NCBI GenBank assembly: GCA_902762305.1 | Contig: CACWNW010000035.1 | Coordinates: 1-34,304 of the forward strand | Source: Fibrobacter succinogenes | GTDB lineage: Bacteria; Fibrobacterota; Fibrobacteria; Fibrobacterales; Fibrobacteraceae | Direction of reading: 5' to 3' | DNA: 34,304 nucleotides | In this document: positions 24,767-33,000 of the stretch, one piece after another | Layout of the letters: each line of letters starts with the position of its first letter | Position numbering within the stretch: the first letter of the stretch is position 1 | The notes under the pieces: generated by a model | What the model was told of the DNA's origin: nothing | Databases searched by the model: none | The model's input: only the letters and a program-made list of their open reading frames with translations | Position numbers and translations under genes: made by a program

Positions 24767-24909
24767 CCGTTCTTCCGAGCGCCCCTGAACTCAATCTTGC
24801 CCGATTCAGTCAGCGCATGCAAATGGCGCTGCGCCGTTCGCAAGGAGAGATTGAGCATCGAGGCCAGCGCGGGCGTGTTGATTCCAGGATTCGCCTGGAT
24901 TTCGGATAG
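24568..24909 (+). pseudogene. Truncated TSCPD-domain protein, copy 1, with foreign tail
   Basis: Residues 1-66 (MEETFKTRGVCATTIQF... to GGCNGNLKAIAKL...CGGKPT) match the small TSCPD-domain proteins (TIGR03905-like) related to the C-terminus of class II ribonucleotide reductases. Family members continue with SCPDQL; here the frame instead reads antisense of a winged-helix remnant and ends at 24909. The domain thus lacks the cysteine of its own name motif, although the first cysteines (VCATT, GGCNGN) remain. It is probably non-functional. Promoter-like TATATT lies upstream at about 24531-24536. Confidence 0.6.
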
Positions 24910-24958
24910 AATTTGTTCTGGGAGATTTTTACCTGTTTCGCGGTGGCGTACGGCACCT
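24768..24958 (-). pseudogene. Winged-helix C-terminal remnant between truncated TSCPD and zinc-ribbon genes
   Basis: One minus-strand frame reads VRHRETGKNLPEQILSEIQA, then TPALASMLNLSLRTAQRHLH and ESGKIEFRGARKNG. This is the HTH tail found at the C-terminus of AlbA_2/RecG-like regulators. It has no start of its own and is bounded by the zinc-ribbon fragment on one side and the TSCPD fragment on the other. It is a gene piece caught in a mosaic. Confidence 0.55.
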
Positions 24959-25147
24959 TTTCTTGTTGAATTCATCGACAAACTGCGAGCAGAATTCGAC
25001 CATCTGTTCCATGTTGAAGTCGCCGGTGAACGCGCCGTCCTTGTAGCAGTAGATGCAGTATTCGTCACTCTTGCTGCCATCGGCGTTGGTGCCGAAGATT
25101 TCTGGCGTGAGCGGCATTCCGCAGCTTTGACAAAATTTCATTTCCAT
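24929..25147 (-). pseudogene. Truncated zinc-ribbon protein, copy 1 (72 aa)
   Basis: The N-terminal 62 residues (CQSCGMPLTPEIFGT, YCIYCYKDGAF, MEQMVEFCSQFVDEFNKK) match the full zinc-ribbon gene at 28013 and the putative zinc ribbon family PF12674. After about 24959 the sequence is unrelated and stops after RCRTPPRNR. AAGGAG seven bases before the ATG overlaps the stop of the VOC gene, so the fragment is the second cistron of that operon. The zinc ribbon itself may still fold. Confidence 0.65.
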
Positions 25148-25149
25148 CG

Positions 25150-25542
25150 TTACTCCTTGACGAACGACCCGATTTCCACCAGATTCCCTTCGGGATCGGC
25201 GACGTAGCAAGTGCGTTGCCCCCACGGCTCCGTAGTCGGCGGCATGACGCCTTTTGCACCTGCGGCCGTGACTTTGGCGTATGCTTTATCTACTTCAGCG
25301 TAGTTAGCGACACCCAGTGCTATTTCGAAATGCCCGTTGACGCCTTTGCAGTAAGCAAACTTCTGGCTTGTCATTTTTTCAAAATCCGATTTTCGGAACA
25401 GCAGGAACAACGCTCCATCTTTCTCAAGAAAAACATTGGTCGTGTTTTCATCTTCCTTGATTTCAAAACCCAAAACGTCTCTGTAAAAGCGGACCATTGT
25501 CGCCATGTCATCGACGAAAATGCCAAAGCCTTCTAATTTCAT
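25150..25542 (-). CDS. VOC (glyoxalase/bleomycin-resistance) family protein (130 aa)
   Basis: The single VOC module runs from MKLEGFGIFVDD through FYRDVLGFEI and ends WGQRTCYVADPEGNLVEIG, the usual C-terminal metal-ligand segment (Glu in LVEIG). Members bind small electrophiles or antibiotics; the substrate is not readable. ATG 25542 has AAGGTGG eight bases upstream. It is the first gene of an operon with the truncated zinc-ribbon gene, under a TTGACA promoter with a motif shared by the other zinc-ribbon gene. Confidence 0.85.
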   Translation of the reverse strand: MKLEGFGIFVDDMATMVRFYRDVLGFEIKEDENTTNVFLEKDGALFLLFRKSDFEKMTSQKFAYCKGVNGHFEIALGVANYAEVDKAYAKVTAAGAKGVMPPTTEPWGQRTCYVADPEGNLVEIGSFVKE

Positions 25543-25570
25543 CGCAAAGCCACCTTGTGTTATATGCACA

Positions 25571-25599
25571 AATGCACACTATTTTAGTAACTCTGTCAA
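25571..25599 (-). promoter_or_regulatory. Promoter of the VOC operon with operator-like motif
   Basis: On the minus strand TTGACA (25594-25599) and TGCATT (25571-25576) are 17 bases apart. The -10 is weak and is covered by TGTGCATTTGTGCA (25565-25578), an arrangement also seen at 28036-28070. A regulator probably binds there. Confidence 0.6.
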
Positions 25600-25610
25600 G
25601 TTGTACGGAG

Positions 25611-25648
25611 AAAAAAAATTCATAGTCCGCCCCAAGATGGGGCAGACT
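25611..25648 (-). terminator. Terminator of the MerR/GyrI regulator gene
   Basis: On the minus strand AGTCTGCCCC pairs with GGGGCGGACT (ten pairs, one G-U) around ATCTT, and eight T residues follow ATGAA. It begins 12 bases after the regulator's stop codon and precedes the VOC promoter. Confidence 0.75.
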
Positions 25649-25659
25649 AAAGATATAGT

Positions 25660-26487
25660 TTATTCTATGGGGAACTGGATAACCGAGAGCCATTTTTCAG
25701 GGTCTTCTTGGTTCCAGGGCCCGTCGATGTAGCTGGTGCGAGGCTTCCCTGCAATTTTGTAGCCCTTTTCTTCGATATAGCGGAACGCCTCGATGAAAGA
25801 CTCATAGAAGCGCTCGTAAGGGCCGACATGCTTCATGCAGAGTGCCTTGGGGACTGCCGGAATGCGCTTAAACTTGATGATGTCGCTGTCGGTGCCCATC
25901 TCCACGACTTGTTCGCAGTATTCGATATCGATGTCTGTCGGGGTATATTCCTTGTTGTGTCCGACAGTAAAGCAGTATTCGGGCTTGGGGCACTTGCAAC
26001 CGAGGCGTTTCATTTCAGGGCCGATTTTTTCGTAGCACATGGGGCCCAGCGCTTCGAAGTTGGGGATGATTTCCCGATGACTTGCCACGATGATTTCCGG
26101 CAGAGACTGGATGCTGAATTTATCCATTGTATTCATTTCCTTTAGAGAATTCTTCCAGTTGAGCAGTTGGTCGCGGCGGGCAATCAAACGTTTCAGTTGC
26201 GTTTCCGTTTCCTTGATTTTCTCTTCCATCTGGTGGATGCTCGGCGTGTGCGAATCGTCTTCGTACAGCTCCTTGATTTCGTCTAGCGAGAATCCGAGAT
26301 TTTGCAATTCGCGGATGCTTTTCAACTTTTGCATCTGATCGATACTGTAGTAACGGTAACCCGTCAGGTTGTCCACGTCGTGGGGCAATAGCAGACCTTT
26401 CTGTTCGTAGTGACGCAAGGTCTTCACTGTCACCTGCATCAACTGCGAGAACTCTCCGATTTTGAGTTTGGTTTTGTAGTTTGTCAT
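25660..26487 (-). CDS. MerR family regulator with GyrI-like effector-binding domain (275 aa)
   Basis: The MerR helix-turn-helix (KIGEFSQLMQVTVKTLRHYE, with GYRYYS wing) occupies residues about 8-75 and is followed by a long dimerisation helix to about 118. The C-terminal part (about 120-275) is a GyrI-like/AraE-bind domain of the BmrR kind, which senses small hydrophobic compounds; CxC and CPKPEYC cysteines lie in its middle. ATG 26487 has no strong ribosome-binding site. It may control the neighbouring VOC or methyltransferase genes, which is inference from position only. Confidence 0.85.
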   Translation of the reverse strand: MTNYKTKLKIGEFSQLMQVTVKTLRHYEQKGLLLPHDVDNLTGYRYYSIDQMQKLKSIRELQNLGFSLDEIKELYEDDSHTPSIHQMEEKIKETETQLKRLIARRDQLLNWKNSLKEMNTMDKFSIQSLPEIIVASHREIIPNFEALGPMCYEKIGPEMKRLGCKCPKPEYCFTVGHNKEYTPTDIDIEYCEQVVEMGTDSDIIKFKRIPAVPKALCMKHVGPYERFYESFIEAFRYIEEKGYKIAGKPRTSYIDGPWNQEDPEKWLSVIQFPIE

Positions 26488-26572
26488 CGTACGATTTTTG
26501 GTTAGGATTCGAATCTGCTAGAAATATAATGCCTGCCCCAAGGGACGAGTCAAGGGAAAAATATCAAAAAAT

Positions 26573-26600
26573 AAAAAAAGTCGCCGTTTATGCCGGCGAC
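26573..26600 (-). terminator. Terminator of the methyltransferase gene
   Basis: On the minus strand GTCGCCG and CGGCGAC pair over seven bases around a GCATAAA loop, followed by seven T residues. It lies about 25 bases after the stop at 26625. Confidence 0.8.
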
Positions 26601-26624
26601 AGCTGCAATAAATGTTGGCGACGT

Positions 26625-27104
26625 TTAGAATCTACGGGAATGCCTGCAATACTCTTCGTATTCTTCGCCGAAGTCGCGGCGGAGGCGTTTTTCTTCGCTT
26701 AGCACCTGCACCATCATGATGGCAAAGAAGGCGACAAACACGACGCACGATTGCCAAGTCCACAGCCACACGGCGGCACCCACGAGATAAACGAGGGTTC
26801 CTGTAAGCATCGGGTTGCGGTTAATCTTGTACGGACCTTCAATCATCAGATGCTGCGTACGCGGGGCCACTTCGTGGCCGAAAGCATCCATCGGGTTTCC
26901 CTTGCCGCGATTGCGCATGTAGATGATAGTATAAACGCTGAGCACGAGGCCGCAAAGCATCAGCACCGCAGCGCCAACAGCGCGAGCGACACCGACCGAC
27001 CACAGTTCCGGCATGCCGGACGCGAGCCACATGATTGTCGGAATCAAGCAGACAAAGAGAATGCCGCCCAAAAGGTAACCAAAGAAATCTCTTATATGTT
27101 TCAT
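26625..27104 (-). CDS. Isoprenylcysteine methyltransferase-like membrane protein (159 aa)
   Basis: Hydrophobic segments suggest three to four membrane helices. The C-terminal signature EGPYKINRNPMLTG and the closing EEKRLRRDFGEEYEEYCR motif are those of the ICMT/PEMT family, which uses AdoMet to methylate lipid-like or small substrates in the membrane. ATG 27104 has AGGAGAG eight bases upstream. Substrate unknown; bacterial members are often unassigned. Confidence 0.8.
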   Translation of the reverse strand: MKHIRDFFGYLLGGILFVCLIPTIMWLASGMPELWSVGVARAVGAAVLMLCGLVLSVYTIIYMRNRGKGNPMDAFGHEVAPRTQHLMIEGPYKINRNPMLTGTLVYLVGAAVWLWTWQSCVVFVAFFAIMMVQVLSEEKRLRRDFGEEYEEYCRHSRRF

Positions 27105-27137
27105 AATTGTTCTCTCCTGATTTTGATATAACATAAT

Positions 27138-28013
27138 TTAAAAAACACAGATGAATACAGGCTTATTTCCATCAGAACATTCTGCGCTTTTATCGGGAAT
27201 CATTGTATATTTAAGGCAGACATTCAACCCCGAGACACATATGGAAGAGACATTCAAGACTAGAGGCGTTTGCGCGACGACGATCCAATTCACGCGCGAC
27301 GGAGACAAAATCAGGAACATCCGCTTTACGGGCGGATGCAACGGCAACCTGAAGGCGATTGCGAAACTCTGCGAAGGCATGCGCGCCGAAGATATTGCGG
27401 CAAAGCTCTTGGGCAACACCTGCGGCGGGAAGCCGACTAATACGACGATTTCGGCATCGGCACCGTTCTTGCCGTATTCGCTCACGAGAATGTAGTGCTC
27501 GTCGCAGGCGATTCCGAAGCAGCGGCCCTCGGCACCAATCTTTTCAACTTGGTTTCCCCAGTAGCTTGCGTTATCGTCTAAAAGCTTGACGCTGTTGCCG
27601 TTGATCTTGTATTCCTGATTGATGAACGAGCCCTGCAGAACAAATAGGTTGTCGATTTTCGGCATGTCCTTGATATTAAGCGCGTTTACCTCTTCGATGA
27701 ACTTCTGCTTCATGGGCGATGTGGCATGCGGCAGTTGATCTGCCGGGAGGCGCCAGCGTTTGAGCGTCGGGAAGTACTTGCGAAGCTCCGCCTTGTATTC
27801 TTCGCGAGTAAGGCTCTTGCCGGTGTTCTTGTTGAATTCATCGACGAACTGCGAACAGAATTCGACCATCTGCTCCATGTTGAAGTCGCCGGTGAAGGCG
27901 CCGTCTTTGTAGCAGTTGATGCAGTATTCTTCGTTCTTGCTGCCGTCGGCGTTGGTGCCCAAGATTTCCGGTGTGAGCGGCATTCCGCAGCTCTGACAAA
28001 ATTTCATTTCCAT
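27138..28013 (-). CDS. Zinc-ribbon protein (copy 2) whose 3' end runs antisense through the TSCPD gene
   Basis: The first 60 residues form the zinc ribbon (CQSCGMPLTPE, YCINCYKDGAF), similar to PF12674. Residues about 65-190 (SLTREEYKAELRKYFPTLKR to EYGKNGADAEIV) are a unique part of unknown fold. From about residue 191 (position 27439) the reading frame is simply the antisense of the TSCPD repeat and ends at 27138, so about 100 residues are probably artificial. The normal C-terminus was thus replaced. ATG 28013 has AAAGGAG seven bases upstream and a TTGACA promoter. Confidence 0.6.
   Translation of the reverse strand: MEMKFCQSCGMPLTPEILGTNADGSKNEEYCINCYKDGAFTGDFNMEQMVEFCSQFVDEFNKNTGKSLTREEYKAELRKYFPTLKRWRLPADQLPHATSPMKQKFIEEVNALNIKDMPKIDNLFVLQGSFINQEYKINGNSVKLLDDNASYWGNQVEKIGAEGRCFGIACDEHYILVSEYGKNGADAEIVVLVGFPPQVLPKSFAAISSARMPSQSFAIAFRLPLHPPVKRMFLILSPSRVNWIVVAQTPLVLNVSSICVSGLNVCLKYTMIPDKSAECSDGNKPVFICVF
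27185..27439 (+). repeat. Direct repeat carrying the TSCPD gene 5' part, copy 2
   Basis: Partner of 24512-24766. The two copies flank the VOC, MerR/GyrI and methyltransferase genes and have the same orientation. Confidence 0.8.
27241..27495 (+). pseudogene. Truncated TSCPD-domain protein, copy 2
   Basis: This is identical in design to copy 1: MEETFKTRGVCATTIQF to CGGKPT. It then departs at the very same base and ends NTTISASAPFLPYSLTRM, antisense of the zinc-ribbon gene. It also lacks SCPD. Two independently joined copies with the same end point are unusual. Confidence 0.6.
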
Positions 28014-28035
28014 AAGTTCTCCTTTATTTAACACA

Positions 28036-28070
28036 TACACAAATGTACACTATTTAGAAGGTTCTGTCAA
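28036..28070 (-). promoter_or_regulatory. Promoter of zinc-ribbon gene copy 2 with operator-like motif
   Basis: On the minus strand TTGACA (28065-28070) and TACATT (28042-28047) are 17 bases apart; TGTACATTTGTGTA (28036-28049) overlays the -10. The design copies that of the VOC operon. Confidence 0.6.
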
Positions 28071-28170
28071 GCCAAATCGTATAAAAAGTAGGTGCCAGCA
28101 AACATTTTCCTTTTCGTCAGCCCATCGGAAATTGTTTTTTTTCACTACAGAAAGTTAAATTAAGAGTTAA

Positions 28171-29643
28171 ATGAACGTATATAAGCTTTTAATAGTAGCA
28201 GTCATTGTGCTGTTAGTGGGCTGTGATAATCTCGACAAGAAAAAAGTCGCCCGAAAGAATTTTGATCCGTCCAAGGATTTATCGCTGTCGGATCATCTTT
28301 CCGCCGCTGATTCCATGGCGGTATTTTCTTGCCTAATGAAAGATACTTCCCAATTAATTGAGACAGCTTTTAATGTGATTGCGGAACCGGTCTTTGAATC
28401 TCGTCTAAAGAGGGATTTTGACGAACTTACAGACGCACTAACCATAAAAGATGAAAAGGAGTGTAATTCCTGTATCGCTTTCGACAAACAATGGGTTTCG
28501 TACCATGTGGAACTGTATAGAAATGGATTGCCTATAGATTCCATTCGAATTTATGCCTTGTGTTCAAAGCCTGGGTATAGAAAGAACAATCATATTTACC
28601 ATTTTGCAGATTCCCTAAAAGTCCGTAATTTCTTTGAATCCAGACATATCCAGCGAATGCCTTATCAATGCAAGGCAGATCTACGCCCTCAGCCTGGAGA
28701 CTGCGGTTTCTCTTGCCGTTACGCACTATTGAATGAAATACAAGTTCTGGATATTGAGGGGAATGCCTTGCCCGGCATTCTTGTGGCACATTTTGCAGAT
28801 TCTCTAAAAAAAGAGGTCCTAAAATCCTATGTCCGTTACAGCGCCAGTCATAATCAACACATGAACGTAGATGCTGTTTTTGAAATGAGTTTCGGTTCTA
28901 GTTTTATGTCACCCCAGGAATTGTCATCCCAAAGGTTTCAAACAACACCAGAAGTTATGGAGATGACCCATGACATATACGATTTTATTTTTTCGTGCGA
29001 CCAGAACAATTGTTTTGGATTTGAACGAGGCAAAATCAAATCTGTAACCATAAAAATGGCTCTTCGGGATGAAAATTCCAAAGCAACTTCATCCCCATTG
29101 GCTCACAACATTGCACAAGCAGATTCCATGGCGGTCATTTCGTGCTACCCAGAAACACCTGCCCCACTTTTACCCCCCAAAAAAACCGAGACATTCAATT
29201 CAATCAGTTCATCTTCGGAACACTTCGCTCCAGTTCCTCTTAAGGATGATCCCCGTCTTAAAAGAAAAAGGAGATTGCATCCCAAGTTAACATCCTATGT
29301 TGCATACACCTCAAACAAGCAAAATGACCTTGAGATGTTTGCTGACGCCGTTGTCTTTAATGAATCAGAATATTGTGACGGTATTTGTTTTGATAAGCAG
29401 TGGTCCTCCTATTACGTAGAACTCTACAAAAATGGCAAATTTATTGATGGAACACATTTTTTTACAGGACCAGCCAAGGGGTATAACAAGGACGGATTCA
29501 ACTACTATTTTGCCAATGTGGCAAAAGTTCATGAATTTTTCAATACTCGAAATGTTTTCCCCATGCCTAGGGGATGCCATGCCGATGGAAATCGTCATCT
29601 CGGATTCAAAAGAGAGAAATCAAAAAAGCGAATCAAACTATGA
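28171..29643 (+). CDS. Hypothetical lipoprotein with internal duplication (490 aa)
   Basis: MNVYKLLIVAVIVLLVGC is a lipobox signal. Two halves, about residues 45-170 and 315-471, repeat one another. FDKQWVSYHVELYRNG (104-119) corresponds to FDKQWSSYYVELYKNG (407-422); ADSMAVFSC and ADSMAVISC open each half; NFFESRHIQRMP and EFFNTRNVFPMP close them. Conserved cysteines (CNSCIAF/CDGICF) suggest disulfides or metal binding. No known family recognised. Only AAGAG precedes the ATG. The stop overlaps the ATG of a truncated second ORF (ATGA), implying that an operon partner has been lost. Confidence 0.7.
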   Translation: MNVYKLLIVAVIVLLVGCDNLDKKKVARKNFDPSKDLSLSDHLSAADSMAVFSCLMKDTSQLIETAFNVIAEPVFESRLKRDFDELTDALTIKDEKECNSCIAFDKQWVSYHVELYRNGLPIDSIRIYALCSKPGYRKNNHIYHFADSLKVRNFFESRHIQRMPYQCKADLRPQPGDCGFSCRYALLNEIQVLDIEGNALPGILVAHFADSLKKEVLKSYVRYSASHNQHMNVDAVFEMSFGSSFMSPQELSSQRFQTTPEVMEMTHDIYDFIFSCDQNNCFGFERGKIKSVTIKMALRDENSKATSSPLAHNIAQADSMAVISCYPETPAPLLPPKKTETFNSISSSSEHFAPVPLKDDPRLKRKRRLHPKLTSYVAYTSNKQNDLEMFADAVVFNESEYCDGICFDKQWSSYYVELYKNGKFIDGTHFFTGPAKGYNKDGFNYYFANVAKVHEFFNTRNVFPMPRGCHADGNRHLGFKREKSKKRIKL

Positions 29644-29771
29644 AATTCTTTTTTCTGATTGTTCTTTATACTCTTCTTTTTTTACGTTTTCGCGTTTATT
29701 ATTTTTTTTACAGCGCCTTCACAATCGGTTCCAGGGTGTCGAAATTCACGAAGTCGACTTGTTTGCCATAG
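29640..29771 (+). pseudogene. Truncated signal-peptide ORF cut by the flavodoxin-tail repeat
   Basis: ATG overlaps the lipoprotein stop and begins MKFFFLIVLYTLLFLRF, a plausible signal peptide. At about 29704 the sequence becomes the antisense of the flavodoxin 3' end, and the frame soon stops. The original gene body is missing. Confidence 0.4.
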
Positions 29772-29896
29772 GTGGCGATTAGGGCGCGGACTTCGGCGTT
29801 GCGCTCCGCTTCAGGGATTTTCAAAACCTTCGAATACAGGAGTTTCATCATGATTCGATGCTTCAGGCCGAGTTTGGTGTAATCGATGGCGCCGCG
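29708..29896 (-). pseudogene. Flavodoxin-like gene 3' remnant, duplicate of 33839-34027
   Basis: The minus strand encodes GLKHRIMMKLLYSKVLKIPE to FDTLEPIVKAL and stop, matching the C-terminus of the gene at the right edge. There is no start. The first 120 bases (29780-29896) are almost identical to the partner, while the last 70 bases (29708-29780) differ at roughly one base in seven. Confidence 0.75.
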
Positions 29897-29918
29897 TCTT
29901 CGCCTCCTTCGTTCGGAT

Positions 29919-29932
29919 TGTACAAACGTACA
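29919..29932. promoter_or_regulatory. Operator-like motif upstream of the CotH gene
   Basis: TGTACAAACGTACA, two arms of six bases around AA, resembles the motifs at 16897, 25565 and 28036; another (TGCACACTTGTGCA) lies inside the start of the CotH gene at 30071-30084. Function unproven. Confidence 0.35.
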
Positions 29933-30050
29933 CTTAAAAAATCACTTTTTTTGCGGTTAGGCAATTTTTTTGGCCGCGCCTATTGATTATGACGTAAACT
30001 TTTCTTATGTTAATAATGAATTTGGGGTTAGCCAAGAAAAGGAATAGAGT

Positions 30051-33000
30051 ATGCAGGACCCAATAAGCCATGCACACTTGTGCACAATCGCATTCTTGGT
30101 TTTGTTGACAACAACGGCCTTTGCGCAGGAAGAACCTGCCAACCAGACCGAATTTGCCGTTATTGCGCAGCCCGTAGATATTTCTATCGCGGCAAAAAAC
30201 ATGGATGTCACGCTTTCATTTTCGGCCGAAAAGGGCGAAAGTGAAATCTCGTACCAATGGTACAAATCGACCGATGGTACAATCGAGACCGGTGAAGCCA
30301 TAGAAGGCGCCACCGGGAGTTCCTACACAACCGAAATTTTCACCGAAAGGGAAATCCGCTATTACTACTGCGTCGCATCCGCCGACGAGGACAGCGTCGC
30401 CTCGGACATGGCCGTGGTGGCCTACACCGGGCTACCGATACTCTACATCAACACCGAAGTCCCTATCGACAGCATAACCAAGGACACCACCATTATAAAC
30501 GGCACGGATACCATCAACACGAACGGGTACGTCTTTGGAAACATGCAGCTCGTTTATGTGGACGACACACCGACATTCTCCTACACGTTCAAGAAAACGA
30601 AAAATGGAGAAAAGAAGGAAGGGATCAAGGGGCGCGGGAATACGACCTGGTACGACATGCCCAAAAAGGGATACAACATCAAATTCGACAAGCAACAGAG
30701 CCTGTTCGGCCTCCCCGCGTCAAAGAAATGGTGCATCTTGGCGAATTACGACGACAAGACGCTACTTCGCAACAAATTCTCGTCCGTACTCGGCAAGGAA
30801 ATCTTCAATTCGGAATGGAACCCCTATTCCTATTCTGTCGACGTGGTATGGAATGGCGAATTCCGCGGGAACTACACGCTGAGCGAAAAAAACACCATCG
30901 AAGACAGCCGTATCGACATCCAGGATATCTCCGATTACGGGAGCGCAGCCTTCACGGACCAAAACGGGGACGGGGTCATCGACCTGTACGATGGCGGATT
31001 CATCCTGGAAATCGACGAACGCCTGGACGCCCCCTACTGGTTCTTCACGAGCAAAGAAAAAACGCCCGTCACTTTGAAGGAACCCGACGAAGTATCCAGG
31101 GAAATCCAACTCCACGTGAACAAGATCGTACTGGATGCGGAAAATTCGCTGTACAGCGACTACTTTACCGACCCCAACGAAGGGTGGAGGAAATATTTTG
31201 ACGAGAACTCCGTAATCGACTGGTTGTTCACGAACGAAATCGCGCGCAACCACGACGCCCCATACTACGCCTCCATCTACAAGTTCTATTCCCCCGAAGA
31301 CGGCAAGCTGCACTACGGCCCCATCTGGGACTTCGACATGGGATTCGGCAACGACGGCGAAAACGGGAAAAGGCCCGAGCAAGGCATCACAACGGGCTGG
31401 TACGTAAAAAACGGATTCTGGACGGCCCGCATGTTCAAGGATTCCGCATTCGTCGTAAACGTGATAAACCGCTGGCGCGAAAAGAAGGCGGAACTGGATG
31501 CCGCCGTAGCTGAAATCTTCCCGGCGCTGGCCAGGGACGACTCCATTTCTGCCGAATGCAACTTCATGAAGTGGAAAATTCTCGGGACGTACGTCTGGCC
31601 GAATCCGGTCGGTTTCGAAAATCGCCTGACATACCAGAGCGAAGTCGACTACATGAAGGACTGGCTGGAAGAAAGAATCGCGTGGCTCGACGACGCCATT
31701 GAGAACACGTTCTTCATATCGTACGACCTGGATGGCGGAACACTCTCGAAGCCAAACGCGAATCCGAACGTATTCCTTGCTTCCGGCACAAAAGCGTTCA
31801 CGCTGCAGAACCCGACAAAAAAAGGGTACAATTTTATCGGCTGGAGCGGCACGGGAATTGAAGGAATGAGCAAGAACGTGACGGTTACCGACGACAGGAA
31901 AGGCGACAAGGCGTTCAAGGCGAACTGGAAAAAAGACATCTCCGCCAGCCTGGCCCTCATTGCGGACAGCCTGATGATTTACAACGGTTCCGAATGGACT
32001 CCCGAAATTGTTGTTATCCATGACGGGGATACGCTGGTCGCGGATTCAGACTACACCGTAACCTACGCGGACAATGTCTTCGCGGGTACGGCAACGATTG
32101 TGATTACGGGAACCGGTGAAATAGACGGCGTGAAAAACGAATCCTTCACTATCGCCCCGAAGCCTGCGACCCTGTCCATCGCAAATACCACCAAGCTCTA
32201 CAGGGACGAAGACCCCGAATTCACCTATACTGTCGAAGGAATGCTCGCGATCGACAGCGTAGAAGAACAGCTGACCGGTGTCGTGCTGAACCGTGCCCAA
32301 GGTGAAGACGCAGGCGAGTACGTCATCACCGCCACCATCGACACCGCCCTCAACTCAAATTACGCCGTGAGCGTCGTAGAGGGCCGACTTACGATTACGC
32401 AGAGAGCCGCCACCCTAGCCGCACAGGACATTTCCAAGGCATACGGAGAAAAGGACCCGAAACTCACGTACACTGTCGACGGAGTCAAGGAAAACATAAA
32501 GGGCGTGACGCTAAGCCGCAAATCGGGCGAAGAACTCGGCGAATACGCCATCATCATCTCGTTCGACGGCACAGCAAACCCAAATTATGTCGTAACCACG
32601 GTCGACGGCGTTTTCACCATCCATCCGAACGATTCGAAGGTCGTCGTCACCATCAAGGGACACGTGGATACCGTGCTATACGACGGTAAGAAGCATACGG
32701 TGGAAGGTTTCGATATGTCGTCCAATACCAAGGGTTATTCCCTGAACCACGTAGTATACAAGGAACACGCGACGGTATCAGGAATTGAGCCCAAGACCTA
32801 TTCCATGGGCCTCGACGCCAAGGATTTCGAGAACACCTCCCCCAACTATACGAACGTGGTGTTCAAAGTTACGGACGGCAGCCTGACCATCAAGGAAGAC
32901 AAGAAGAATGACGCTCTGCCGGCGTTACCGACCGTCGCAAATCTACTGAAGGTATCTTCCACGGATCACCGCATCCAAGTGAACACCGCCATGATGGGCG

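Noticed and set aside
27138-27439. A real 100-residue C-terminal domain of the zinc-ribbon protein
   Set aside because: This stretch is the exact antisense of the TSCPD repeat, so its reading frame is a by-product.
30762-32021. 419-codon minus-strand ORF opposite the CotH gene
   Set aside because: It is an antisense shadow in a GC-rich gene, with no motif and no start signal.
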